Part shown: in pieces, positions 45,011 through 52,613 of the stretch
How positions within the stretch are numbered: the stretch's first letter is position 1
How the letters are laid out: the number at the start of each line of letters is the position of its first letter
Assembly: GCF_004634245.1 (NCBI RefSeq)
Contig: NZ_SJTF01000002.1
Location: forward strand, 248,001-312,000
Direction: 5' to 3'
DNA from: Flavobacterium foetidum
Lineage (GTDB): Bacteria; Bacteroidota; Bacteroidia; Flavobacteriales; Flavobacteriaceae
DNA length: 64,000 nucleotides
Program-made: the position numbers and the translations under genes
Notes under the pieces: generated by a model
Told to the model about the DNA's origin: nothing
Seen by the model: the letters and a program-made list of their open reading frames with translations, nothing else
Databases searched by the model: none

Positions 45011-45234
45011 TTATGGAAAGATATGCAAATAGAAGTGGAGGCTCCGGAGTTTATGCTTACTCAATTGGATTGGACTGCATACACGTAAAATTCAGTGGTA
45101 ATGCAAAAATATATCAATATAGCTATACTGGAAAAGCCGGACAAAAACATGTTGATAATATGAAATTACTTGCTCAAAAAGGTTCTGGCCTCAATACCTA
45201 TATTAATTTACATGTAAAATATAAATATGACTAA
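45007..45234 (+). CDS. Small KTSC-like domain protein
   Basis: A 75-aa protein. The beta-rich body (SGVYAYSIGLDCIHVKFSGNAKIYQYSYTGKAGQKHVDNMKLLAQKGSGLNTYI) resembles the KTSC fold (short beta hairpins around a Y-x-Y motif). An alternative ATG lies two codons in. It is coupled to the WYL-like gene. The function is unknown. Confidence 0.65.
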   Translation: MIMERYANRSGGSGVYAYSIGLDCIHVKFSGNAKIYQYSYTGKAGQKHVDNMKLLAQKGSGLNTYINLHVKYKYD

Positions 45235-45369
45235 TAATTAATGCCAGTTTTTGATATTTAATTTGAATGGTTTAATGGTATTGTTTATATAATAATTTTA
45301 CCGTTAAACATTGATTTGAACGTATTTTATTTTTATCCAAAAAGTTACAAATTCTTAAACATATCGCCT

Positions 45370-45783
45370 ATGCCCAAAAATTACTCCCTTTTATTTTTTT
45401 TCTTCCTCTTCATTTCCTGCAAAAAAGCTGATGCTCCTCCTCCAACCTTACAGGTCAATTCGTTTTACAGACCTGTAATAACTGCAGACGATCGCAAAAC
45501 AATCACGCCGGAAGAAGCCAAAACATATCATGTAAACACTACTTACAAATACGAATACAGAACCGGAAATCCTGGGCATTACAAATACAATTACGATGTA
45601 AAAGGAATTAACCTCAGAGGTGATTCTGTTTTTGGAAATATTAATACTGAAGGAAAATACGGAGCTGGAATTTTAATTGGTGATACGGTTGCTGAAATCG
45701 AAATCAATACCGAATGGGTTTCGCACGGAAAGCTTAAAGCACTTGACAAACAAGGAAACGAATACAATTTAGTCGTAAAATAA
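45370..45783 (+). CDS. Lipoprotein of unknown function
   Basis: A 137-aa protein from MPKNYSLLFFFFLFISC (lipid Cys17; KKADAPPP follows); a longer in-frame extension upstream would disrupt the signal. The mature part has a repeated beta pattern (YKYEYRTGNPGHYKYNYDVKGINLRGDSVFGNINTEGKYGAG). No family is recognised. It lies 11 bp upstream of the next small secreted protein. Confidence 0.7.
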   Translation: MPKNYSLLFFFFLFISCKKADAPPPTLQVNSFYRPVITADDRKTITPEEAKTYHVNTTYKYEYRTGNPGHYKYNYDVKGINLRGDSVFGNINTEGKYGAGILIGDTVAEIEINTEWVSHGKLKALDKQGNEYNLVVK

Positions 45784-45794
45784 AAATCAATAAC

Positions 45795-46007
45795 ATGAAA
45801 CATACGCTTATTCTGCTAATTTTATTTTTTTTAACTTCATTTAGACCACAGGAGAAAAAGGTTTACCTGTGCGGTTCTTCTGGAGCGAAAAAATACCATC
45901 TTAAAGAAACTTGCCGAGGCTTAAGTTCCTGCCGAAGCGAAATTGTAAAAACATCGCTCAAACAAGCTCAAGGTTACGGCCTAACACTTTGCGCCTGGGA
46001 AGATTGA
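45795..46007 (+). CDS. Small secreted Cys-rich protein
   Basis: A 70-aa protein with a signal peptide (MKHTLILLILFFLTSFRPQ) and a compact mature part with four cysteines and one histidine (VYLCGSSGAKKYHLKETCRGLSSCRSEIVKT...LTLCAWED). The pattern resembles small Ada-like metal-binding modules, in which CxxC-type ligands hold zinc. No family name is certain. Confidence 0.7.
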   Translation: MKHTLILLILFFLTSFRPQEKKVYLCGSSGAKKYHLKETCRGLSSCRSEIVKTSLKQAQGYGLTLCAWED

Positions 46008-46215
46008 ATCTTCCCTTTATTTTTTTTAATCGTTTGATAATAATGACTTTACAATTATTTCACATTAGTTTTATTAATTTGAATAAAAACTAATCGTTAT
46101 GAAATTCTTTAACCTAAAATTCCTAATCTCTTTCAAAGAATGGCTTTTTTTAAGAGCTATGCAATCTTCTTTCCTTCACTAATAACCACGCACAACAAAA
46201 GGAAATTACGATTGA

Positions 46216-47568
46216 ATGAATAAAATTGAAAGCTCATTTTTGAACAAAAACCAATTTGGTGAAGATTTCTTGTGGGGTGTTTCTACCGCCGCTTTCCAAA
46301 TTGAAGGAGCGCATGATTCTGATGGAAAAGGTTCGTCTATTTGGGATGTTTTTACTTCTCAAAAAGGAAAAATCAAAAACGGACATCATGCTCTGACTGC
46401 CTGCGATTTCTACAACTGCTACCAGAACGATATTGATTTAATTAAGGAATTAAACATTCCGAATTTTAGGTTTTCTATCAGCTGGCCTCGTATTATGCCT
46501 ACTGGCGTTCATCCTGTAAATCAGGCAGGAATCGATTATTACAACAATGTCATAGATGCATTGATAGCTGCTGGAATCGAACCTTGGATTACGCTTTATC
46601 ATTGGGATCTGCCGCATGCGCTTGAAATAAAAGGCGGCTGGACAAACCGCGAATCTGTTTCTTGGTTTAAGGAATATGTCGAGGTTTGCGTACAGCATTT
46701 TGGAGATCGAATAAAAAACTGGATGGTAATAAACGAACCCTCGGTATTTACAGGAGCTGGTTATTTTCTCGGTATTCATGCACCGGGAAAAAAAGGAATC
46801 ACCAATTACCTAAAAGCCATGCACCATGTTACGCTGGCAACTACCGCAGGCGCAAAAATAATCCGAAACAGGATTCCGCATGCCAATATCGGAACCACAT
46901 TTTCTTGTACTCATATCGAGCCGGCGACAGAAAGCCAAAAAGATATCGATGCCGCAAAACGTGTAGATACTTTATTGAACAGAACTTTTATAGAGCCAAT
47001 TTTAGGATTGGGATATCCGCAAAATGATCTTCCGGTTCTAAAAAAACTGCATAAATACATTTTAGAAGACGACTTAAACAATCTCGCCTTCGATTTTGAT
47101 TTTATAGGCCTTCAGTGTTACACGCGCGAAGTTGTAAAATATTCTCTTCTTACTCCATACATTGGTGCCGAACTGGTAAGCGCCGAGAAAAGAAATGTGA
47201 TTTCAACCGAAATGGGCTGGGAAGTCTACCCGCCGGCGTTGTATCATATTTTGAAAAAATTCAATAATTATGACGGAATCCGAAAAATCATTATCACAGA
47301 AAATGGAGCCGCTTTTCCTGATGTAGTTACCAATGGAAAAGTATACGATATAAAACGAACCCATTTTATTCAGGATAATTTGGAGCAGATTCTAAAAGCA
47401 AAAAAAGAAGGTTTAAATGTAGAAGGCTATTTTGTTTGGAGCCTTACGGATAATTTTGAATGGGCCGAAGGTTATAACGCTCGTTTCGGTCTGATTCACG
47501 TTGATTTTGAAACCCAGAAAAGAACCATTAAAAACTCTGGATTGTGGTTTAAGGATTTTCTTTCTTAA
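46216..47568 (+). CDS. Beta-glycosidase, GH1 family
   Basis: A 450-aa cytoplasmic retaining beta-glucosidase type. The N-terminus FLWGVSTAAFQIEGAHDSDGKGSSIWD is the GH1 signature. The acid/base is Glu174 (VINEPSVF) and the nucleophile Glu362 (IITENGAA). The aglycone-site WSLTDNFEWAEGYNARFGL is intact. Length is standard and no signal peptide is seen. It is monocistronic by appearance, followed by a hairpin with a short T tract. Confidence 0.96.
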   Translation: MNKIESSFLNKNQFGEDFLWGVSTAAFQIEGAHDSDGKGSSIWDVFTSQKGKIKNGHHALTACDFYNCYQNDIDLIKELNIPNFRFSISWPRIMPTGVHPVNQAGIDYYNNVIDALIAAGIEPWITLYHWDLPHALEIKGGWTNRESVSWFKEYVEVCVQHFGDRIKNWMVINEPSVFTGAGYFLGIHAPGKKGITNYLKAMHHVTLATTAGAKIIRNRIPHANIGTTFSCTHIEPATESQKDIDAAKRVDTLLNRTFIEPILGLGYPQNDLPVLKKLHKYILEDDLNNLAFDFDFIGLQCYTREVVKYSLLTPYIGAELVSAEKRNVISTEMGWEVYPPALYHILKKFNNYDGIRKIIITENGAAFPDVVTNGKVYDIKRTHFIQDNLEQILKAKKEGLNVEGYFVWSLTDNFEWAEGYNARFGLIHVDFETQKRTIKNSGLWFKDFLS

Positions 47569-47588
47569 ATCATTTAAACATAATACGG

Positions 47589-47626
47589 AGTTCGCAAAAC
47601 CTAAGTGGATTTGCGAACTTCTGCTT
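47589..47626 (+). terminator. Terminator-like hairpin after the GH1 gene
   Basis: GTTCGCAAA and TTTGCGAAC form a 9-bp perfect stem with a 12-nt loop, followed by TTCTGCTTTTT. Confidence 0.65.
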
Positions 47627-47720
47627 TTTAATCCGTTGGTAAAATTAGCAAACCTATGTATATTTTTTTGAGCTAAACAAAAATATGAATTACAACAATG
47701 GGTGATTATTAAACATTTTG

Positions 47721-48086
47721 TTAGTGAAATGTAAATTGGTATGCCTGCTTTAAAATCCCGATATGTATCTTTCCATTCTGTTTTAAATGCGCCGTAACCA
47801 TGATAAACTTTTCTTCTGGATAATTTATGTGATAGCTAAAGGTCGTATCTTTTGCTTTAATCTGAAGCAGATGTTTTCCCTCGTCTGATATTGCAAGTTC
47901 TGCTGTTTGGTAAGTAGGAAGTGCATTGGTTGCTTTTAGGTTGATTTCCTGAACTTTACTTTTATCCAGAAGTATTTCAAGCTTTAAATTGTCAAGTTTG
48001 TTGTTCGTTGGCTGTTCGAATGCTACCACATATTTTTTACAACCAAAAAAGCATAATACCATTAAGAGCAAAAAGAACTTTTTCAT
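47721..48086 (-). CDS. Small lipoprotein
   Basis: A 121-aa protein with signal MKKFFLLLMVLCFFGC (lipid Cys16, KKYVVAFEQ follows) and a beta-rich mature part (LKLEILLDKSKVQEINLKATNALPTYQTAELAISDEGKHLLQIKAKDTTFSYHINY). No family is recognised. Confidence 0.72.
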   Translation of the reverse strand: MKKFFLLLMVLCFFGCKKYVVAFEQPTNNKLDNLKLEILLDKSKVQEINLKATNALPTYQTAELAISDEGKHLLQIKAKDTTFSYHINYPEEKFIMVTAHLKQNGKIHIGILKQAYQFTFH

Positions 48087-48462
48087 AAGACATATTTTTT
48101 AAACTGATTAAGATAGAAAACTAAAAATCTATTGGAATGTTTTATAAATGTAAGCAATTTTATCGCAGTTAAAACCATTCGAAAACGTAGTTTAGCGGTT
48201 TCCCAAAAAAATAGAAATTGATTCATTTTTCAATTAAAAAAAAACTCGAAAAAAAAGCATAAAATTTCAGTCATTTCAGTGATTTTCAACACCTTTTTAG
48301 TAGGTTTTTCAAAAAATTATTCTTATATTTATAGTGTAAATAACAGTAAATATATGCCGAAAAACAACTTCTTTAAGTATTTAAATTACAACCTAAAAAG
48401 CCATTCTTTTTTCTTCAAAATGCATTTTAATTTTAAAGATGCTTTCCAATTTCATTTAGAAA
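48087..48462. other. Gene-free stretch
   Basis: 376 bp of AT-rich sequence. An 86-codon plus-strand frame here has no coding character and overlaps the minus-strand gene. No convincing promoter, hairpin or repeat was seen. Confidence 0.5.
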
Positions 48463-49098
48463 TTATTCTTCCTCTTTTTTCTGCACAAAATACAAACAGA
48501 CAGAAGACACTACCGCGGCCGCTCCTACTGCAATCGTAACTACTTTTTTGGGATAGATTTTCTGATTTATTGTTTTAGAAAATATGTCTTTAAAATTAAG
48601 CAAAAGATTTCCTAGTACGGGCGATTCTTTAGACTCTTTATTTTCATTAACCAAATTTTCTTTTTCTATGCTTTCATTCTTTAGCTCAGCTTCTGCTATT
48701 GGCCCAACTGCAAATTCCTTTTCATTTGCTTCCATGATTCTGCATTTTTCTACAAATTTTTTGAAAGGCCGCGGTTGAAAATCAACCAGTACTGCGGCAA
48801 GGTTTATGGCATCTATATTTGAGGGGTCGGTTTCGCCCTTAAAGAAAGTTTCGATGGGTCTGAATTTGTCTTTCTGTTCCTTAAACTTATTCTTTTGAGT
48901 ATAATCAAAATCAAGGCAGAATAAATTTCTAAAAATATTCAGATCATCCCGACTCGGATTATTTTCAAAAATCAGCCAGCACAAATCGCGGAGTTTTCCT
49001 CGAGAAGGGCTGTATAGAAAATCAAAATATTCGCCCTCTTTTTCAAGCTCGTATTTAGTTTTAATTGCTTTTTTATATTCTTCTAATGTATTATTCAT
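48463..49098 (-). CDS. Single-TM protein, cassette copy 2 (unknown family)
   Basis: A 211-aa protein. The start is taken at MNNTLEEYKKAIKTKYELEKEGEY (49098), aligning with the start of the copy-1 paralogue; the upstream extension begins with GTG. Shared blocks are YKKAIKTKYE.E.EGEY, SPSRGKLRDLC, the FFKGETD segment and LVDFQPRPFKKF. A Glu/Asn-rich linker leads to one membrane helix near the C-terminus (KKVVTIAVGAAAVVSSVCLYFV) and a short charged end. It lacks the periplasmic Cys tail of copy 1. It is divergent from the leader/lipoprotein/kinase unit. Confidence 0.72.
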   Translation of the reverse strand: MNNTLEEYKKAIKTKYELEKEGEYFDFLYSPSRGKLRDLCWLIFENNPSRDDLNIFRNLFCLDFDYTQKNKFKEQKDKFRPIETFFKGETDPSNIDAINLAAVLVDFQPRPFKKFVEKCRIMEANEKEFAVGPIAEAELKNESIEKENLVNENKESKESPVLGNLLLNFKDIFSKTINQKIYPKKVVTIAVGAAAVVSSVCLYFVQKKEEE

Positions 49099-49440
49099 CT
49101 TGCCATTTTTAGGAACTTGTTTTGACTCTGTAATTTTATTTTTCACCAAAATATTTTTTTCTATGCCTTTCTTTTTGACTTCTACAATTAAATCCGTAGC
49201 TGTACTTTCAATTTTTATTCCAATTCTATATTTTTTCTATATTTTTTTAACAGTTCCCAGCCAACTTTTGCCAGACTTACTGCATCTATTAAAACATAGA
49301 TTGTTTTCAGCTTTAAATATCTTTTTCGTGTCTTAAACTTAATCTTTTTTAGTATGATGAAAACCCAACTTCAACAAACTTTTAAACATTTTAAAATCAT
49401 TTTTTGGATACGCAAATCTTTGTGTCCAATTTAATTTTCA

Positions 49441-49487
49441 GGAATTCTTAGGAATCTTGGGAAAACGCGGGAATTCTGGGAATTTCT
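49441..49487. repeat. GGAAT-type repeats with helical-turn spacing
   Basis: GGAATTCTTA, GGAATCTTG, GGAAAACGCG, GGAATTCTG and GGAATTTCT lie head to tail with a period of 9-11 bp, about 25 bp before the copy-2 leader promoter. Phased repeats of this sort suggest cooperative protein binding. Confidence 0.5.
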
Positions 49488-49512
49488 TATCTACAATAGC
49501 CTAAAAGCGTCT

Positions 49513-49520
49513 TTCCTTTG
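49513..49520 (+). promoter_or_regulatory. Candidate -7 box of the copy-2 leader RNA
   Basis: TTCCTTTG departs from TAnnTTTG at one position. It is followed by the same TTTGCA...AAATTAGTT sequence as copy 1, with the same 227-bp distance to the lipoprotein ATG. Confidence 0.45.
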
Positions 49521-49526
49521 CACAAG

Positions 49527-49746
49527 AAATTAGTTCAAGTTTTGTCTGCAGACTAAAACAAAAACCAAAAACTAGTTCAATTATCCATGTAGAAATCCGT
49601 AAGACCGAGTTTATTCGGGAAGTATAAATTACGTCTTACAGTTCTACACGATCTACTTCCCTAAATCAATTGGTATTGCCGCCAATAACAATTCTGGATC
49701 CGATCCGGACAGCAATACCTATGTCTAATTTCTAAATAATATCAAA
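49527..49746 (+). ncRNA. Structured leader RNA with pseudoknot, copy 2
   Basis: (1) ATTAGTT (49529-49535) pairs with AACTAGT (49570-49576) around the perfect palindrome GTCTGCAGAC. (2) GTAAGAC (49599) pairs with GTCTTAC (49633), enclosing GTTTAT (49609) with ATAAAT (49624, one G-U pair). The loop GGGAAGT (49617-49623) is complementary to ACTTCCC (49655-49661). (3) GGTATTGC (49672) pairs with GCAATACC (49712) around TCTGG/CCGGA. Differences from copy 1 mostly keep pairing (extra G-C in the outer helix, G-U in the inner helix, a longer third stem), which supports selection on structure. Confidence 0.7.
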
Positions 49747-49932
49747 ATGAAAAAATTATTACTTATAAGCGCTTTTGCGTTATTGTTTACCATATTTTCT
49801 TGTACACCAGATGAGTATGAGACTCCTGTAAAAAAGGAAACTAAAAAGGATATTAAGCCTTCAAAATCAGGATATGCTGATGGTGGTCCGGGTGATGGGG
49901 TTCCACCACCTCCACCTCCAGAAGATAAATAA
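49747..49932 (+). CDS. Tiny lipoprotein with acidic/proline tail, cassette copy 2
   Basis: A 61-aa protein: MKKLLLISAFALLFTIFSC signal, TPDEYE after the lipid Cys, a Lys-rich linker and a tail YADGGPGDGV plus six prolines and EDK. It is paralogous to the 58-aa protein at 40815; the tail is the best conserved part, while the prolines are encoded by different codon mixes. It precedes the second TPR kinase by 53 bp. Confidence 0.85.
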   Translation: MKKLLLISAFALLFTIFSCTPDEYETPVKKETKKDIKPSKSGYADGGPGDGVPPPPPPEDK

Positions 49933-49967
49933 AAATTCTATTTTAGTATCTAATAAATTACTATTTT

Positions 49968-50010
49968 CGGGGAAAGCAAATTTATATGTTTCGTTCCCCG
50001 TTTTTTCTTT
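49968..50010 (+). promoter_or_regulatory. Terminator-like hairpin enclosing the kinase start codon, copy 2
   Basis: CGGGGAA (49968-49974) pairs with TTCCCCG (49994-50000), a 7-bp stem whose loop contains the kinase ATG (49986), followed by TTTTTTCTTTTT. Placement relative to the kinase ATG is the same as in copy 1. Confidence 0.75.
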
Positions 50011-51695
50011 TTATTATTTTTCTTTCTCTTCTTTCCTGTGAAGAAAAAAAGATTACAAATACGCATACGGAACCTTTAACAAAGGAAGCACTTGATTTAC
50101 GCAATCAAGCAATAGAAAATCACAAAAAACAAAACTTCAGCACGGCTTTTGATCAGTTTAACAAAGCTAAAAAGTTGTATGAAGTCTTAAAAGACAGTGC
50201 CAATATAGGTTATATACTCATTGAAATAGCAGATATTCAGCAGGTGAACGGAGATTATTACGGTAGCAAGGAAACTGTAACAGAAGCCATACCATTTGTC
50301 AAAAAAAATAGTGTATATACCGCTTCAATAAATACTATCATGGGTATTGCAGATAAAGAACTTGCTCTTTATGATGATGCTATATTTTATTATAAGGAAG
50401 CAATAAAAGAGTATTCAAATCTTTCTGATAAATATGGTCCTATGAGTAATATTGCTGCTGTTTATATTCAGCAGAAAAAGTACAATAAAAGCATTGAAAT
50501 TCTAGAAGCTATCTTAAGCCAAAAAATATTAGACGATGATTCACTCGCCAAAGACAAATCTAGAATTACAGACAACCTAGGTTATGCTTATTTTAAAAAA
50601 GGAGATGAAGAAAAAGGATTCCGTTTAATGAATGAAGCATTGCAAGTAAGGAAAGAAATCAAAGATACTTACGGAAGCATCGAAAGTCATTTGCATTTAG
50701 CCGATTATTATGCAAAAAAAGACCCTCGAAAATCTGATGAGAATGCAACGGAAGCTTACAAAATTGCAACAAAATTAAATAGTATTGATGAAAGATTAGA
50801 AGCGCTTCAGATTTTAATTTCAAACGACAATACCAATCAAACCCCTAAATACACACAACAATATTTCACATTAAATGACAGCATAATCAAGGTTCGAAAT
50901 AACTTTAAAAATAAGTCGGCCAAAATAAAATATGATGCCCAAAAAGAAAAACAGGAAAATGAAACACTACGTCTAGAAAAAGCCGAGAACTTATTGTCGT
51001 TGCAAAAAGCAAAATACCAAAGAATTGTATTTGCAATTGTTTTTGTTTTCTTGGTCATTTTGATTGCTATTTTAATCCGTTATTTTAGAAATAAAAACAA
51101 GGCTATCAAGGTCAAAACTTCTTACGAAACCGAAACTCGGATTGCCAAAAAAATTCACGACGAATTGGCAAACGATGTTTATAACGTAATTGCTTTTGCT
51201 GAATCTCAGCCATTGGCTAAAGAAAATACAAAAGAAAACCTGTTGCAGAAATTGGATGATATTTATTCTCGTGTGAGAGGAATTTCTAAAGAAAACGACA
51301 GCATTGAAACCGGGGCAGATTTTACCAAAAGCATAAAAGAAATGCTTTCAGCTTACAGTACCAATCAGCAAAACGTCTTGATTAGCAATCTGGAAAGTAT
51401 TGATTGGGAAACTCTTGATGACATTAAAAAAATTACCATTAGTCGAATTTTACAGGAACTCATGGTCAACATGAAAAAACATAGTAATGCAAGTCTTGTA
51501 GTTATAAAATTTGAGAGTACTCCAAATGTCGTTTTAATAAATTATACTGATAATGGCAAAGGTTGCGAAAAAAGCAATCTTGTAAAAAGCGGTCTTAAAA
51601 ACATGGAAAGCCGCTTACAGGCCGTTAATGGAAGTATTGAATTTGAAACCGAACCTGATAAAGGATTCAAGGCTAAAATAATACTGCCAAACTAG
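49986..51695 (+). CDS. TPR sensor histidine kinase (HisKA_3), cassette copy 2
   Basis: A 569-aa paralogue of the kinase at 41047. It has a lipoprotein-type signal (FLSLLSCEEKK) and a TPR array with the same landmarks (NGDYYGSKET, ADKELALYDDAIFYYKEAI, QQKKYNKSIEILEAIL). A membrane helix lies at about 344-365, with phospho-His391 in RIAKKIHDELANDV, the N-box ELMVNMKKHSNA and DNGKGCEKSN. No response regulator follows. The stop codon lies within the left copy of the 84-bp direct repeat. The kinase motifs are intact, so it should be active. Confidence 0.92.
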   Translation: MFRSPFFLFIIFLSLLSCEEKKITNTHTEPLTKEALDLRNQAIENHKKQNFSTAFDQFNKAKKLYEVLKDSANIGYILIEIADIQQVNGDYYGSKETVTEAIPFVKKNSVYTASINTIMGIADKELALYDDAIFYYKEAIKEYSNLSDKYGPMSNIAAVYIQQKKYNKSIEILEAILSQKILDDDSLAKDKSRITDNLGYAYFKKGDEEKGFRLMNEALQVRKEIKDTYGSIESHLHLADYYAKKDPRKSDENATEAYKIATKLNSIDERLEALQILISNDNTNQTPKYTQQYFTLNDSIIKVRNNFKNKSAKIKYDAQKEKQENETLRLEKAENLLSLQKAKYQRIVFAIVFVFLVILIAILIRYFRNKNKAIKVKTSYETETRIAKKIHDELANDVYNVIAFAESQPLAKENTKENLLQKLDDIYSRVRGISKENDSIETGADFTKSIKEMLSAYSTNQQNVLISNLESIDWETLDDIKKITISRILQELMVNMKKHSNASLVVIKFESTPNVVLINYTDNGKGCEKSNLVKSGLKNMESRLQAVNGSIEFETEPDKGFKAKIILPN

Positions 51696-51774
51696 AACCA
51701 AAAAAAGCCTTTCAAGATTTACTCTCAAAAGGCTTTCTCTCTACAAATTAACAGGTAAAACTATTTCCACCCGC
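51691..51774. repeat. 84-bp direct repeat, left copy (with orphan terminator)
   Basis: It matches 61927-62010 at all but four positions. It contains the copy-2 kinase stop codon, a terminator hairpin oriented for the minus strand and the reverse complement of an end GWK-stop like that of the TolC-like gene. The minus frame is closed after 15 codons upstream, so this is a stub and not a gene. Confidence 0.85.
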
Positions 51775-51946
51775 TTCCGCAATAATCTTTTTGCGTGGTA
51801 AGTTTTTTTTACTTTTTTTATAAAATAAACTAAACTTGACCAGCTGATTACCCCATGAAAGGATTCGTGCGAGCGCTGGGAATTTTGCTCTCTCTTAATT
51901 TTAACAAACTTATTGCATTTGTGAAATATCTAAAATCAACAAACAG

Positions 51947-51971
51947 AAAAGACGACCGTGTGGTCATCTTT
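51947..51971 (-). terminator. Probable terminator of the surface gene cluster
   Basis: On the minus strand AAAGATGACC and GGTCGTCTTTT form a stem with one mismatch and a short ACAC loop. It lies 32 bp after the last gene of the cluster. Confidence 0.6.
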
Positions 51972-52002
51972 CTTCTTTTAATATTTTTTTAGATTCTTAT
52001 AA

Positions 52003-52527
52003 TTATCTAACTGCGGCATACCATACTAGTGGTTCTATGTAATAAACCCCATCCTTAATGCGTAAAACTTTTTGATTTTCAAACAATTGTTTTAGGAGAT
52101 AATATGATTCATGAATTTTGAAATTACACTTAGAAGGCAACTCAATATATATTGGGTAGTAAAACTGAATATTTTTATTGTTTTTTATAATGGATTCGCT
52201 GAAAACCCAGTTATTCTCGGTAAGGCTAATCCTCGCTTCAACAGCTTTAATTAATGTTTCGGGTAGATTTCCTTCAACAATTATTGGTCCAATTTTCCCG
52301 TTTGGAGTTATCTGAAATTTTATTATTCCCGAAATCGATGTACAGTCTTCGGAAATTATTTCATCCAATTTAAAATTGCCAAGGAAACTATTTAGAACGG
52401 CATAGTTATTTTTGCCTTTAAAGCTAAATGTAACATCCTTGTCTATCTTATGCTGAGCTGCAGTATAATTTCTAATAAATGCGAATAATAGTATCACTAT
52501 AATTCTAATTTGTGCATTGAGTTCCAT
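52003..52527 (-). CDS. Secreted hypothetical protein
   Basis: A 174-aa protein with a signal peptide (IRIIVILLFAFIRNYTAAQ). The middle part IIKFQITPNGKIGPIIVEGNLPETLIKAVEARISLTENNW has the strand-turn-helix look of a TonB C-terminal-like fold, common in Bacteroidota periplasmic proteins, but this is tentative. It is last in the minus-strand cluster, 86 bp after the lipoprotein gene. Confidence 0.65.
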   Translation of the reverse strand: MELNAQIRIIVILLFAFIRNYTAAQHKIDKDVTFSFKGKNNYAVLNSFLGNFKLDEIISEDCTSISGIIKFQITPNGKIGPIIVEGNLPETLIKAVEARISLTENNWVFSESIIKNNKNIQFYYPIYIELPSKCNFKIHESYYLLKQLFENQKVLRIKDGVYYIEPLVWYAAVR

Positions 52528-52613
52528 AATTTCCCTGTGTTGAATTGTTTGTATTTTTATAGTTTACCCCTTTCGGTTAACAGGATTGCACTGTTTAATG
52601 CCTAGAATCTAGA

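Noticed and set aside
46099..46182. 27-codon ORF before the GH1 gene
   Set aside because: No terminator or conservation evidence; compatible with chance in this region.
48279..48539. 86-codon plus-strand ORF upstream of the copy-2 cassette
   Set aside because: Phe/Asn/Lys composition as expected from AT-rich non-coding DNA, and it overlaps the end of the conserved minus-strand paralogue.
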